In this document: piece by piece, positions 33,410-41,835 of the stretch
How the letters are laid out: the number at the start of each line of letters is the position of its first letter
Numbering within the stretch: the first letter of the stretch is position 1
Assembly: GCA_019309565.1 (NCBI GenBank)
Contig: JAFDFZ010000059.1
Span: 1-44,504, forward strand
Length of the DNA stretch: 44,504 nt
From: Deltaproteobacteria bacterium
Lineage (GTDB): Bacteria; Desulfobacterota; Desulfobacteria; Desulfobacterales; SURF-15
Reading direction: 5' to 3'
Translations under genes and position numbers: made by a program
Notes under the pieces: model-generated
The model's database searches: none
Seen by the model: the letters and a program-made list of their open reading frames with translations, nothing else
Told to the model about the DNA's origin: nothing

Positions 33410-34963
33410 CTACACCGTCGAATTCGTATTTCTCATCCGCATTTTTTGAGGCCATCTCTTTTCTGATCCCGGTTCCACCCCGAACTGATCGAATGGATTA
33501 ATGTCCCATATAAAGGCTTCAAAAACCGTTTTTGCCTCGTAAAACGCAAGCAGCCGACCGATATTTTCCGGAGAAAGATCTTCCAGCAAAATAGTAGAAG
33601 AGGGCCTGTTTCCAGGAAAAAATCTTGCCGCATCTTCGTCTTCTTTTCCCATAGCCAGCGCCATGGGTTGTGAAATCAGGTTCGCCCATAATTCCTGGTG
33701 GTTTGTTACCCCTTTTGTTTTTGCCCGGTATTCTCCGTATGTCGGACGGAGAACACCAATGAAATCAATAGGAAAGGGACGGCCCTGGTGAGCAAGTTGA
33801 AAGAAAGAATGCTGGGCGTTTGTGCCAGGTTCTCCGAAGACGATGACTCCGGTGGTTATTTCCAGAAACTCACCATCTTTTGTTACCGACTTGCCGTTGC
33901 TTTCCATGCTAAGTTGTTGAATATGCGGAGCAAGCTTGCTCAGAGCCGATGCGTACGGAATGATGGCCTGATTGGAATAGCCTAAAAAATTGTTGTTCCA
34001 TATGGATATCAACGTCGCGGTGAGAGGGAGATTTTCCCTCAACGGTGCTTCAACGGCATGTTGATCCATCTCGTAGGCCCCTTTAAGAAAACGCTCAAAC
34101 CGATCATAACCGAGGAAAATGCTTAAAGGAACACCCCCCACAGCCGAAGTGACACTGTACCGCCCTCCAATATAATCAAACATATGAAAGGTGGCGAGAA
34201 CCGGCTTTGTCGGGTCATCCCCCGGGCTACCCTTGCTGGTCACGGTGACAAGATGGTGTGAGGGATCCAACCCATTCGCCTTCATGTATTCAACGGCTTG
34301 GTTTTCATTGGCACAGGTTTCTGGCGTGGTATAACTCTTTGAAATCACTATCCAGAGAGTTGTTTCCGGATCTATTGAGGAGATAATCGATCCAAAATTG
34401 TCGATATCCACATTGGACAAAAAATGAAGGGTAATTCCCTTATCGGCCATTGGCGCCAGCGCGTTTGCCACAAACTCGGTTCCAAGGTAGGAACCGCCGA
34501 TTCCGATGACGACGACGTGTTTAAACGGTTTACCCGTGGAGCCCTTGATTTCTCCATGATGAATCTTTCGTGAAAAGATCCGGATCTGATCTCTCACCGA
34601 GTTGATATCATTCATGATATCTTTGCCGTCCAATAAAAGAGGGGAATTGGAGAAACGTCGGGCAGCCGTATGCAATGCAGCTCGTTTTTCCGTTACGTTC
34701 ACTTCAGCTCCAAGTGTCATGTCACGAAACCGGCTGGTAACCCCCAGCGTTTCTGCCAACTGAAAAAGCAGGGCCATGGTTTTCTCATTAACGCGTTGAC
34801 GGGAAAAGTCAAAGAAAATACCACCTCCTTTTAAAGAAAAATTCTGCAGTCTTTCTTTCTCAACAATAAGATGCTTCAGGTGCATATCCTCTGACTTCAT
34901 CGTTTCCGCATGCTCGCAAAGCGAATTCCACTCAGGAAGATTAGTCAATTGTTGATTCGCCAT
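33410..34963 (-). CDS. pgi: Glucose-6-phosphate isomerase
   Basis: A 517-residue PGI that interconverts glucose-6-phosphate and fructose-6-phosphate in the cytoplasm. Landmarks: VVIGIGGSYLGTEFVANAL, ISKSYTTPETCANENQA, GGRYSVTSAVGGVPLSIFLG, and FGEPGTNAQHSFFQLAHQG, which carries the catalytic glutamate and histidine region. The last ~15 residues (KRWPQKMRMRN...) are unusual and follow the expected QFGVE end; they may be an acquired extension. ATG 34963 is preferred, with a GGGGGTG tract about 11 nt upstream; a GTG three codons earlier overlaps that tract. A housekeeping gene, convergent with recD. Confidence 0.94.
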   Translation of the reverse strand: MANQQLTNLPEWNSLCEHAETMKSEDMHLKHLIVEKERLQNFSLKGGGIFFDFSRQRVNEKTMALLFQLAETLGVTSRFRDMTLGAEVNVTEKRAALHTAARRFSNSPLLLDGKDIMNDINSVRDQIRIFSRKIHHGEIKGSTGKPFKHVVVIGIGGSYLGTEFVANALAPMADKGITLHFLSNVDIDNFGSIISSIDPETTLWIVISKSYTTPETCANENQAVEYMKANGLDPSHHLVTVTSKGSPGDDPTKPVLATFHMFDYIGGRYSVTSAVGGVPLSIFLGYDRFERFLKGAYEMDQHAVEAPLRENLPLTATLISIWNNNFLGYSNQAIIPYASALSKLAPHIQQLSMESNGKSVTKDGEFLEITTGVIVFGEPGTNAQHSFFQLAHQGRPFPIDFIGVLRPTYGEYRAKTKGVTNHQELWANLISQPMALAMGKEDEDAARFFPGNRPSSTILLEDLSPENIGRLLAFYEAKTVFEAFIWDINPFDQFGVEPGSEKRWPQKMRMRNTNSTV

Positions 34964-35018
34964 CGTGGTCACCCCCGCGGTTCACTATTCACCCAAGAAT
35001 CGCTCCTGTGATGGATAT

Positions 35019-35264
35019 TTAATGAAGGCCGGCGACAAATTTTTTTACATGATACTCCCACTCCCGGGTTTCAAGCTCCACCCGGGTTATCCCTTCTTCC
35101 GGACAGATGGTTGCCGATACATAGCCACCGGCTCCTTCGAAGCTCAGGCATTGAGGTGAGTGGCTCTTCAGCTCAAGGCCAAGGCCCTTTTCACCAAAAT
35201 AGGCTGTCATTTTTTCTATTACCTTTTCAGGTGCTTGTTTCGTTTTGATTTCAAGACTCAACAT
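35019..35264 (-). CDS. Small protein of unknown function
   Basis: An 81-residue protein starting MLSLEIKTKQAPEKVIEKM. It appears to form a short helix and a four-strand sheet (GGYVSATICPEEGITRVELETREWEYHVKKFVAGL). It looks like a genuine conserved small protein rather than a random frame, but I cannot name a family. ATG 35264 is decided by AAGGAG 9 nt upstream; the frame extends 15 codons further without support. It lies upstream of pgi on the same strand (55 bp), so the two may be co-transcribed. A family A end fragment sits about 60 bp upstream, in its promoter region. Confidence 0.6.
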   Translation of the reverse strand: MLSLEIKTKQAPEKVIEKMTAYFGEKGLGLELKSHSPQCLSFEGAGGYVSATICPEEGITRVELETREWEYHVKKFVAGLH

Positions 35265-35326
35265 GGGGTTTTCTCCTTCTTTATGTAGCATAATTCCTTT
35301 AAGTTCCACAATTTCTTTATAATTTC

Positions 35327-35478
35327 ACACTTCGCACCCCTATTTCTATGAAATGCCTTATATGGTACCGTCGAATGAAATTTTTTATCGGTTTAAGGCT
35401 CTCTAATAGGCTTCAAACAGTTGAGCGCTCAAAAATCCGATCACCCGGCTTCAATAGCAGATTCACCGAGAATTGCTG
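35327..35478 (+). repeat. Fused remnants of families A and B
   Basis: Positions 35327-35386 are the left end of family A (TTCGCACCCCTATTTCTATG to TCGAATGAAATTTTT). At 35388 the sequence switches to the right half of family B (TCGGTTTAAGGCTCTCTAAT, GCTTCAAACAGTTGAGCGC, ending CACCGAGAATTGCTG at 35478). The A-then-B order is the same as in the nested copy at 25.07-25.46 kb, as if such a nested element had been copied and then lost its middle. Confidence 0.7.
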
Positions 35479-35604
35479 GGATCTTCCACTATTTGTTGGC
35501 TGCACGATCACCCGTATGCCATCAACAGCGGTATCCATAATTCAAGGATAAGGGTCTTATGAGGTTTTTCAATAGTAACCTCAAGATACTTTTCACCACA
35601 TGAG

Positions 35605-35972
35605 ATAGGGGGACGTCTATGATTTTATGCTTTACATATTAATAATTTGCTGGTAACGAAAGCACATGCCGAGAAAATCCTCAGGAACATGGCTTTAACA
35701 GCGTTGTTTCAAAGGTAGCAGACGTGTTGGGTATGGATACAGCCGACGTATTAAGCGGTGGGAAAGCACCGCAGACGGTCAAAGCGCGCAGTCTGCTTTG
35801 TTATTGGGCCAATCGGGAATTAGGGATGACCACTGTTGAGATATCCAAGCGGTTGGGTATTTGTCAGTCAGCGGTAAGCAGAGCAGCGCAGAAAGGGGAA
35901 AGATTTGCTAATGAGAATAATTTTATGGAGTAAATTAAGCAGGTTAGCTACGATATGCTAGGCGTCCCCTAT
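35605..35972 (+). mobile_element. Internally deleted REP-associated (RAYT) element
   Basis: The 370-bp segment starts with ATAGGGGGACGTC (35605-35617) and ends with GGCGTCCCCTAT (35961-35972), inverse versions of the GGGGACGTCCCC-type palindromes that accompany RAYT genes. Between them is only the C-terminal part of a RAYT transposase. The N-terminal Y1 tyrosine HUH domain is absent, so the element cannot move by itself. Confidence 0.55.
35651..35933 (+). pseudogene. C-terminal remnant of a RAYT (TnpA_REP) transposase
   Basis: The open frame from 35651 reads ...GFNSVVSKVADVLGMDTADVL, then VKARSLLCYWANRELGMTT and ISKRLGICQSAVSRAAQKGE. This is the helix-turn-helix (DnaA C-terminal-like) domain found at the end of many deltaproteobacterial REP-associated tyrosine transposases. 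The catalytic HUH motif and tyrosine of the N-terminal domain are missing. A GTG at 35724 could start a 69-residue DNA-binding peptide, but no ribosome binding site is evident. Confidence 0.65.
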
Positions 35973-36179
35973 TTTACTATTTCACATGGGGCGCTAATAC
36001 ATATGGTGTCGTTTTTTTCTTGACAACAACAACAGTTTTTATTATTTGTGCGCTTTAAAGCGCTCCTTCACGGTTCTGCGTAGGTGATATAATATAAAGT
36101 GGTTTCAGCAAACGATCTGAGCTGTAAGTTGAAACTCGGATAGAATGTTTAAGTCAAGCTCGCTACCAATAGCAAGAAT

Positions 36180-36670
36180 CGCTTTACGCTAATGCTTTCT
36201 GTTTCTGAAGTCGCGGACAATCTGCTTGAGGATCTGAATTTTACTATTGAGCCCCTCAGTGGCTTCATTAGTGATAAGATGGCGGCAGTGTCAAAATCGC
36301 CTCAAAGACTCCTTAAACAGCCGAGCCCTGGCCGGTTTAAACTCCGGCTTACGGTTAAAAGCAATCTTGTTTTCAGCATTCTGGGCAGATGCCTTGCTCG
36401 CCGCTACATATGGATCTTAGATGTCCAACACAACGACCTTAATTCCCTTCAAATTTTGCTTAGAAAACTTCAGGAAATAAGCCTCAAGGCTTTCGTCTGT
36501 TTTATTGTAGATTACATTGTGCCTTTGCGCAAATCACAAATCAGCGTTTCATAACGATGACTTTTGGCAAAAGACTTCTCATCAATACCAAGGTACTCCG
36601 TAACCTGACACTCCTTCGTATCAAGCCCTCTTTCGACAGCTTTGTTCATGATGTTCCAAGCCCCGTACTA
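36180..36670 (-). pseudogene. Decayed ISL3-family transposase
   Basis: Read on the minus strand, pieces of an ISL3 transposase appear in order. They are WNIMNKAVERGLD (~36620-36660), YLGIDEKSFAKSHRYETLIC (~36540-36600), LEAYFLKFSKQNLKGIKVVV followed by LD-I-stop (~36415-36490), ASKASAQNAENKIAFN (~36350-36400) and ITNEATEGLNSKIQ...RDFRN (~36200-36280). Two DDE aspartates are still readable. Frameshifts and stops (a TAA where the family has Trp after LDM) show it is dead. The N-terminal zinc-binding region and clear IS ends are not found. The + strand frame at 36192-36554 is only its antisense shadow. Confidence 0.8.
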
Positions 36671-36894
36671 ACTGGTGCCCGTAAGGTGTTTAGCTCCTAT
36701 TATATCACATTGCTTCAGTGTATCAATCAGCCAATTCTCAAAAAGCAGGGTGAATCAGAAAGGGGGTTTTTAGGACGACTGCCTCTGATGTGGCAGTTCA
36801 ATTATATCAACACATTTTTGCTCGTAACACATACGGTAAAGAGATAAACATGGAAAACTTCTAATAACCTGTAAATCAAAAGGAGGGTCGAGCA
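36671..36894. other. Non-coding leader before the Liv-type operon
   Basis: AT-rich DNA between the ISL3 relic and the substrate-binding protein gene. I see no gene and no convincing sigma-70 promoter. An AAAGGAGG ribosome binding site lies at its right end. Further left, between the RAYT remnant and the ISL3 relic (35973-36179), there is a perfect palindrome GCGCTTTAAAGCGC (36050-36063) and a TTGACA (36020-36025), but no well-spaced -10. Confidence 0.4.
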
Positions 36895-38217
36895 ATGACA
36901 ATAAGAAGAGCTGATTTTGTTTTGGTCTTAATGTTGGCTGTTGCGATTATCTTCGGAGGGAGTTTTATCGATACCATTGACCTAGCCATATGTGAGGCGG
37001 CCGATCCGATAAAAATCGGTGCATCGCTTTCATTGACCGGCAAATATGCATGGACGGGCAAACGGATGTACGAAGGGTACACCTGCTGGGAAAAACTGAT
37101 CAACGAAAAGGGCTATTCACCGGGGTTAAAGAAGTATGGCCACTCAGAACCGGGACTCATAAACGGGCGTCCCGTAAAATTCATCATTTATGATGATAAG
37201 AGTAATCCTGCCACCGGTGTTAAACTCTATCAAAAACTGCTCACCTCCGATCGCGTTGATTTGGTGATGGGTCCGTACAGCAGTGCGGTAACCAAGGCCG
37301 TTTCTCCGGTAATTGAAAGAGCGCAGATGCCGGCCGTTACCTGCGGTGGTTCCGATCCTGGCATCTGGCGGGGCCGCAGCCTTAAATGGGTGGTTCAGGG
37401 ACTTCAGACAACCGATGAATACACACCTGGGCTTGCCGAAATTGGGGCTGCGAAGGGCGCCAAAACCGCCGCCATTATCTTTGAAGACTCATCGTTTCCT
37501 ATTGCCCTAGCCAATTCCACAAAAAAACATCTTGAGAACAAGGGAATCAAGATTGTTCTCTTTGAGGCCTATCCAAAAGGCATTTCCGACTGGACACCTA
37601 TTTTGAGAAAAGCATGGGCGCTCAAACCAGATATTATCGGAATCGGTGCCTATGAACCGGATGCTATCGGACTAACCAAAGCAGCCCAGGCGATCAAGGC
37701 CACACCCAAGATCATGTACTGGACCGTTGGAGCGTATTCTCCCCATTATGTGGAATCGGTGGGTGACGCTTGCAATGGTATCATGTCGGAAGTTTTATGG
37801 GATCCGTCCGCAAACACCAATGGTAATAAAGAATTTACAAAGGAATTTGAACGCATCATCGGAATTCCGCCTGCAATGCAGCTCCAGCATGCAGCAATGG
37901 GATTTTTCGGTTGCCAGCTCATGGAAATTGCAGTGAAAAAGGCCGGGTCGTTGGATAAAAAAGCCATCCGGGACCACCTGTTTTCCATGGAAGTGGAAAC
38001 CATACTAGGCCCTTATAAGGTGGAGCCGCTCGGATCCAAAAACGCAGGTCTGCAAGTGGCGGCCAAAGCATTTTTAGTCCAATGGCAAAAAATACCGAGC
38101 GGTGCACCGAAACCGGTCGGCAAAGCCGTTGTGGGCAACTATGTCAGGGAAATTATCTGGCCTTTCAAATTCAAATCCGCGGATCCAATTTATCCGTTCC
38201 CAGGTTGGTCGAAATAG
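36895..38217 (+). CDS. Branched-chain-type ABC transporter substrate-binding protein
   Basis: A 440-residue type I periplasmic binding protein of the LivK/AmiC group. Residues 1-~36 form a signal peptide (MTIRRADF, hydrophobic core, cleavage near CEAADPIKIG). The mature part opens IKIGASLSLTGKYAWTG, then VKFIIYDDKSNPATGVKLYQKLL and DLVMGPYSSAVTKAVSPV, all typical. The family binds branched-chain amino acids, amides, urea or aromatic acids, so the ligand is open. AAAGGAGG lies 11 nt before the ATG. It opens a six-gene operon with two permeases, two ATPases and a C45-type enzyme. A hairpin follows its stop. Confidence 0.92.
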   Translation: MTIRRADFVLVLMLAVAIIFGGSFIDTIDLAICEAADPIKIGASLSLTGKYAWTGKRMYEGYTCWEKLINEKGYSPGLKKYGHSEPGLINGRPVKFIIYDDKSNPATGVKLYQKLLTSDRVDLVMGPYSSAVTKAVSPVIERAQMPAVTCGGSDPGIWRGRSLKWVVQGLQTTDEYTPGLAEIGAAKGAKTAAIIFEDSSFPIALANSTKKHLENKGIKIVLFEAYPKGISDWTPILRKAWALKPDIIGIGAYEPDAIGLTKAAQAIKATPKIMYWTVGAYSPHYVESVGDACNGIMSEVLWDPSANTNGNKEFTKEFERIIGIPPAMQLQHAAMGFFGCQLMEIAVKKAGSLDKKAIRDHLFSMEVETILGPYKVEPLGSKNAGLQVAAKAFLVQWQKIPSGAPKPVGKAVVGNYVREIIWPFKFKSADPIYPFPGWSK

Positions 38218-38270
38218 GGGTAACACCTGGCCACTATAGATTATCGGGTGTGTTCTCTATACAACAAGTT

Positions 38271-38307
38271 CGTGTTATGCCACTCCTTCTGGAGATGGCA
38301 TAACACG
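38271..38307 (+). terminator. Perfect 12-bp hairpin between SBP and permease genes
   Basis: CGTGTTATGCCA (38271-38282) pairs perfectly with TGGCATAACACG (38296-38307). Inside the loop CTCC (38283-38286) pairs with GGAG (38291-38294), giving a 16-bp stem with a 4-nt loop. There is no T tract, so it is more likely an mRNA-stabilising stem or partial attenuator than a full terminator. Its placement parallels the hairpin after the other binding-protein gene at 17.8 kb. Confidence 0.7.
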
Positions 38308-38385
38308 GCCCGATGCCCCATATTGGGGTTACCGTTCCCATGGCCAATTCCCGACCTTCAGAGATTGACGAACAAGAGAGGATCT

Positions 38386-39249
38386 ATGTTATTTTTAGAA
38401 ATAATCATCAGCGGAATTCTACTCGGATCTGTTTACGCCCTGGCCGCATCCGGACTGAGCCTCGGATTCGGTATCATGGGCATCATCAATCTTGCCCATG
38501 CAGAGTTTATCATGCTCGGTGCATATGCCACCTTTTGGCTGTGGTTTCTTTTAAAAATCAATCCCCTGCTGACCATTTTCGGATCCATGATTACGCTCTT
38601 TGTCTTCTGCTTGATTGTGTACAGAATTTCGATTCGGAAAATTATCGGTGAAGAGCAACTGGTATCTCTGATTCTCACCTACGGCATCTCAATTGTGCTG
38701 TGGAATTTTGCCCAAATTGCCTTTACTAGCACTTTCCGATCGGTGAACTATTCGAGCGGCTCCATTACGTTTTTGGGAAGCTACTTTCCGGTCAACAAGA
38801 TCATATCCTTTGTTGTCGTCAGTCTAATGATCACTGGCCTGCATCTGTTTCTCAGGTATTCTGCCATCGGCAAATCGATTCGCGCCGTTTCGCAAAACGC
38901 CACCATCGCGGCAATCAGTGGCATCAACGTGGATCGTATCAGAATGCTTGGGTTCGGCATAGCCGGATTGCTAGCCGGTGTCGCTGGCAGTCTCATCGCG
39001 ATACAGTGGTCCATTTTTCCGCTCATGGGCGAAGATCTTATCTTGAAATGCTTTGCTATTGTGGCCATCGGCGGTCTGGGAAGCCTTCCCGGATCTCTTG
39101 CCGGCGGCATCATCCTGGGTTTAGCCGAAAGCATCGGTACCGGTTACTGGGATGCCACCATGGCAAATATCTTCGCACCCTTGCTGCTCATCCTAACATT
39201 TCTTTTCAGACCCCAGGGTCTATTCGGCGTTGAAGAGCGAGTGGACTAG
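38386..39249 (+). CDS. Branched-chain-type ABC transporter permease (LivH-like)
   Basis: A 287-residue inner-membrane permease with about eight hydrophobic segments. The start MLFLEIIISGILLGSVYALAASGLSLGFGIMGIINLAHAEF is characteristic of LivH, as are KSIRAVSQNATIAAISGINVDRI in the cytoplasmic loop and GLGSLPGSLAGGIILGLAE. ATG 38386 is chosen because AGAGAGGA lies upstream and homology begins here; the frame runs 46 codons further into the intergenic hairpin. It works with the LivM-like partner encoded 39 bp downstream. Confidence 0.93.
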   Translation: MLFLEIIISGILLGSVYALAASGLSLGFGIMGIINLAHAEFIMLGAYATFWLWFLLKINPLLTIFGSMITLFVFCLIVYRISIRKIIGEEQLVSLILTYGISIVLWNFAQIAFTSTFRSVNYSSGSITFLGSYFPVNKIISFVVVSLMITGLHLFLRYSAIGKSIRAVSQNATIAAISGINVDRIRMLGFGIAGLLAGVAGSLIAIQWSIFPLMGEDLILKCFAIVAIGGLGSLPGSLAGGIILGLAESIGTGYWDATMANIFAPLLLILTFLFRPQGLFGVEERVD

Positions 39250-39288
39250 CAGGTAGATAACAAAGCGTATGTATTAGAGGGGTATTTT

Positions 39289-40281
39289 ATGAACCATAAA
39301 ACAATATCGAATACGAAAAATTCGATCCCATGTTCTTGGATAGAAAACCGGAGACGATTGTTGTTGATTATTGGTGCGCTGATCATCATCGTCTTTTTGC
39401 TCCTGCCGCATGTCGCAACCGCATATGTGGTGACATTGTTTTTGATAATGTTTGTGTATATCGGCTATGCCACCGCATGGAACTTAATGAGCGGTTTAAC
39501 AGGATATGTCAACTTCGGATTTGCGCTCTTTGTGGGTATCAGCAGTTATACGAGTGTACTTCTCATTGAGGATATGAAGATGTGGTGGCCTGCGGCATGG
39601 TTTCTCGGCGGCGTGTCCTCGGCCATGATCGCAGCGATTCTTGGTTCGTTCATGTTGCGGCTGAGGGGCTCCTATTTTGCGATAGGCATGCTCGCCCTGT
39701 TGCTGGGAATCAAACTGCTTTTTACCAGCAAATACCTGGCTCCGATTACACGGGGCGGATACGGGTTTCCGTTTATCGAACCGTTGAGTTTGAATATGAT
39801 GTACTATGCCCTCTGTTTTCTGGCCCTGGTCAATATCTTCATCTCTTTCAAAGTCATTATATCAAATTTCGGGGCCCGGTTGATCGCCATTCGAGAAGAT
39901 GAAGAAGGCGCTGGTTCGATAGGCATCAACGCCAACAAAAACAAGATTCTCGCCTTCACACTCAGCGGATTTCTCTCGGGTCTCATCGCTTCGGGGCACA
40001 TCGCGTTTCAAAACTATATCGAACCGGAATCTGCATTCAGCGGACAGTGGACCATTGTGCCGATTGTCATGGTGCTGCTCGGAGGTCCCGGAAGCGTATG
40101 GGGCCCGGTCATCGGCGCCGTAATCCTCACATTTGTCGAGGAGTTTCTCTGGTCGCATTTTACCCAAGCATACATGATGATCTATGGTATGATCATGATA
40201 CTTCTGGTCATGCTGATGCCCGGTGGAATTATTGAGTGGCTCAAAAGCCGAGGGACCTTGCCGAAAATACGGGCAATCTGA
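39289..40281 (+). CDS. Branched-chain-type ABC transporter permease (LivM-like)
   Basis: A 330-residue permease with about eight to ten transmembrane segments. It shows YATAWNLMSGLTGYVNFGFALFVG near the start and GARLIAIREDEEGAGSIGINANKNKILAFTLSGFLSGLIA, the LivM cytoplasmic motif, then GGPGSVWGPVIGAVIL. The N-terminal ~25 residues are polar and precede the first helix. It pairs with the LivH-like subunit to form the membrane channel. GAGGGG precedes the ATG. Confidence 0.93.
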   Translation: MNHKTISNTKNSIPCSWIENRRRLLLIIGALIIIVFLLLPHVATAYVVTLFLIMFVYIGYATAWNLMSGLTGYVNFGFALFVGISSYTSVLLIEDMKMWWPAAWFLGGVSSAMIAAILGSFMLRLRGSYFAIGMLALLLGIKLLFTSKYLAPITRGGYGFPFIEPLSLNMMYYALCFLALVNIFISFKVIISNFGARLIAIREDEEGAGSIGINANKNKILAFTLSGFLSGLIASGHIAFQNYIEPESAFSGQWTIVPIVMVLLGGPGSVWGPVIGAVILTFVEEFLWSHFTQAYMMIYGMIMILLVMLMPGGIIEWLKSRGTLPKIRAI

Positions 40282-40324
40282 TTTTGGTTTCCACCTCAAT
40301 ACAATAAGGGGTCTAAGGAGTCTG

Positions 40325-41053
40325 ATGATGGGTGAAACATCCCGATTAAACGGCCTGCTTACGGTAAATAATCTGTCAAAGCGTTTCGGCCGCCTCCAAG
40401 CTGTGAAAAAGATGAATCTGTCGATTGAAGCCAAAAAGATTACCGGTCTCATCGGTCCAAACGGTGCCGGTAAAACAACCCTGTTTAATTTAATTACCGG
40501 TGTTCTAAGCCCTGACAGCGGAAGAATCGTCTTTAAAGGAAAAGATATCACACACCACAAGCCGTATCAGATTGCCCGAATGGGCATCGGTCGAAGCTGG
40601 CAGCTGATCCGGATCTTCTCCAAAATGACGGTGCTTGAAAATTTGATGATTGCCGCAAATCTAAAACAGAAAAATGCCCTGGAATATGCTATGGAGCTGC
40701 TGGACTTATTTGGGCTTACAGCAGAAAAGGGAAATTATGCAGGCGAATTGTCCGTGGGACAGCAGAAGATGCTTTCCATCGCCAGAATCCTGATGCTCGA
40801 TGCCGAATTGATGCTTCTTGATGAACTCGCAGCAGGCGTAAATCCATCCGAACAGGATAAAATGATGAAAATGATTCATAAACTCTGCGATCAGGAAGGA
40901 AAAACATTTTTCATCATCGAACACGATATGGACGTTATTATGGGTCATTGCGACAAGGTGATCTGTATGAATTTCGGTGAAAAGATCGCCGAGGGATCGA
41001 GTCAAGAAGTTCAGAACAACGAAAAAGTTATCGAAGCATATTTTGGCGGATAG
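40325..41053 (+). CDS. Branched-chain-type ABC transporter ATPase (LivG-like)
   Basis: A 242-residue ATPase. Walker A is GPNGAGKTT, the Q loop region has WQLIRIFSKMTVLEN, the signature is LSVGQQKMLSIARIL (V for the usual G, common in LivG), Walker B is LMLLDELAAGVNP, and the switch histidine is in FIIEHDMDVIM. Start ATG 40325 has AAGGAG 4-9 nt upstream; the frame extends 34 codons into livM-like DNA, which is not believed to be coding in that frame. It energises import together with the LivF-like subunit. Confidence 0.93.
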   Translation: MMGETSRLNGLLTVNNLSKRFGRLQAVKKMNLSIEAKKITGLIGPNGAGKTTLFNLITGVLSPDSGRIVFKGKDITHHKPYQIARMGIGRSWQLIRIFSKMTVLENLMIAANLKQKNALEYAMELLDLFGLTAEKGNYAGELSVGQQKMLSIARILMLDAELMLLDELAAGVNPSEQDKMMKMIHKLCDQEGKTFFIIEHDMDVIMGHCDKVICMNFGEKIAEGSSQEVQNNEKVIEAYFGG

Positions 41054-41103
41054 GGGTGTATGCAAAACCGTTTATCGCAGCGCTTGTGGGAGACCAGCCG
41101 ATT

Positions 41104-41835
41104 ATGATAAATAACGAACACATAGTAGAAATCGAAAATCTGATTTCAGGTTATGGAAAAAAAATAATACTAAATGGTATTTCCATAAATATCGAGCAGG
41201 AAAAAATCACGACTCTCATTGGTCGAAATGGCGTCGGCAAGACCACCCTATTGAACACCCTGATGGGCATGTTGAAACCGCAGGGCGGACGCATCACTTA
41301 CAGGGGGAAAGATATTTCAGCAACCAAACCCCACTCACTTGTGACTATGGGTATCTCCTATGTTCCCCAGGGGAAATCCGTATTTCCGCATATGACGGTT
41401 GCCGAGCACATGGACATCGGAGCCTGGACGCTCAAAGAGCGGGATACCAAAGCGGATATGTTCGATATGGTTTACAAACTTTTCCCGCGTCTCAAAGAAC
41501 GCGCAAATCAAAAGGCGGGCACATTAAGCGGCGGGGAACGCCAGATGCTGTCCATCGGCCGGGCATTGATGTCACGGCCCACTCTGCTTCTGCTGGATGA
41601 GCCGTCCTTCGGACTGGCACCCAAACTGGTCGACGCCGTCTTTGACAGCATTCTGGAAATCAACAAAGAAGGCGTGACCATACTGGTCATCGAACAGAAT
41701 GCAAAAAGGGCACTCGAGAATTCGGACTTCGGTTATGTCATGGATATGGGAAAAATAATTCATCAAGGAAACAGTCGCGATTTACTCTATGACGACAACA
41801 TCAAGCAGTCCTATCTGGGCGGACGGAAGGAATGA
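41104..41835 (+). CDS. Branched-chain-type ABC transporter ATPase (LivF-like)
   Basis: A 243-residue ATPase. Walker A is GRNGVGKTT, the signature LSGGERQMLSIGRAL, Walker B LLLLDEPSFGLAP, and the region MTVAEHMDIGAW is typical of LivF. ATG 41104 gives the usual family length and has GGGAGA about 10 nt upstream; a GTG at 41056, just after the livG-like stop, would add 16 residues. The stop overlaps the next gene's ATG (ATGA), which ties the C45-type enzyme to the transporter. Confidence 0.92.
   Translation: MINNEHIVEIENLISGYGKKIILNGISINIEQEKITTLIGRNGVGKTTLLNTLMGMLKPQGGRITYRGKDISATKPHSLVTMGISYVPQGKSVFPHMTVAEHMDIGAWTLKERDTKADMFDMVYKLFPRLKERANQKAGTLSGGERQMLSIGRALMSRPTLLLLDEPSFGLAPKLVDAVFDSILEINKEGVTILVIEQNAKRALENSDFGYVMDMGKIIHQGNSRDLLYDDNIKQSYLGGRKE

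Noticed and set aside
36192-36554. A 120-codon + strand open frame
   Set aside because: It is the antisense of the decayed ISL3 transposase, whose family motifs are readable on the minus strand.
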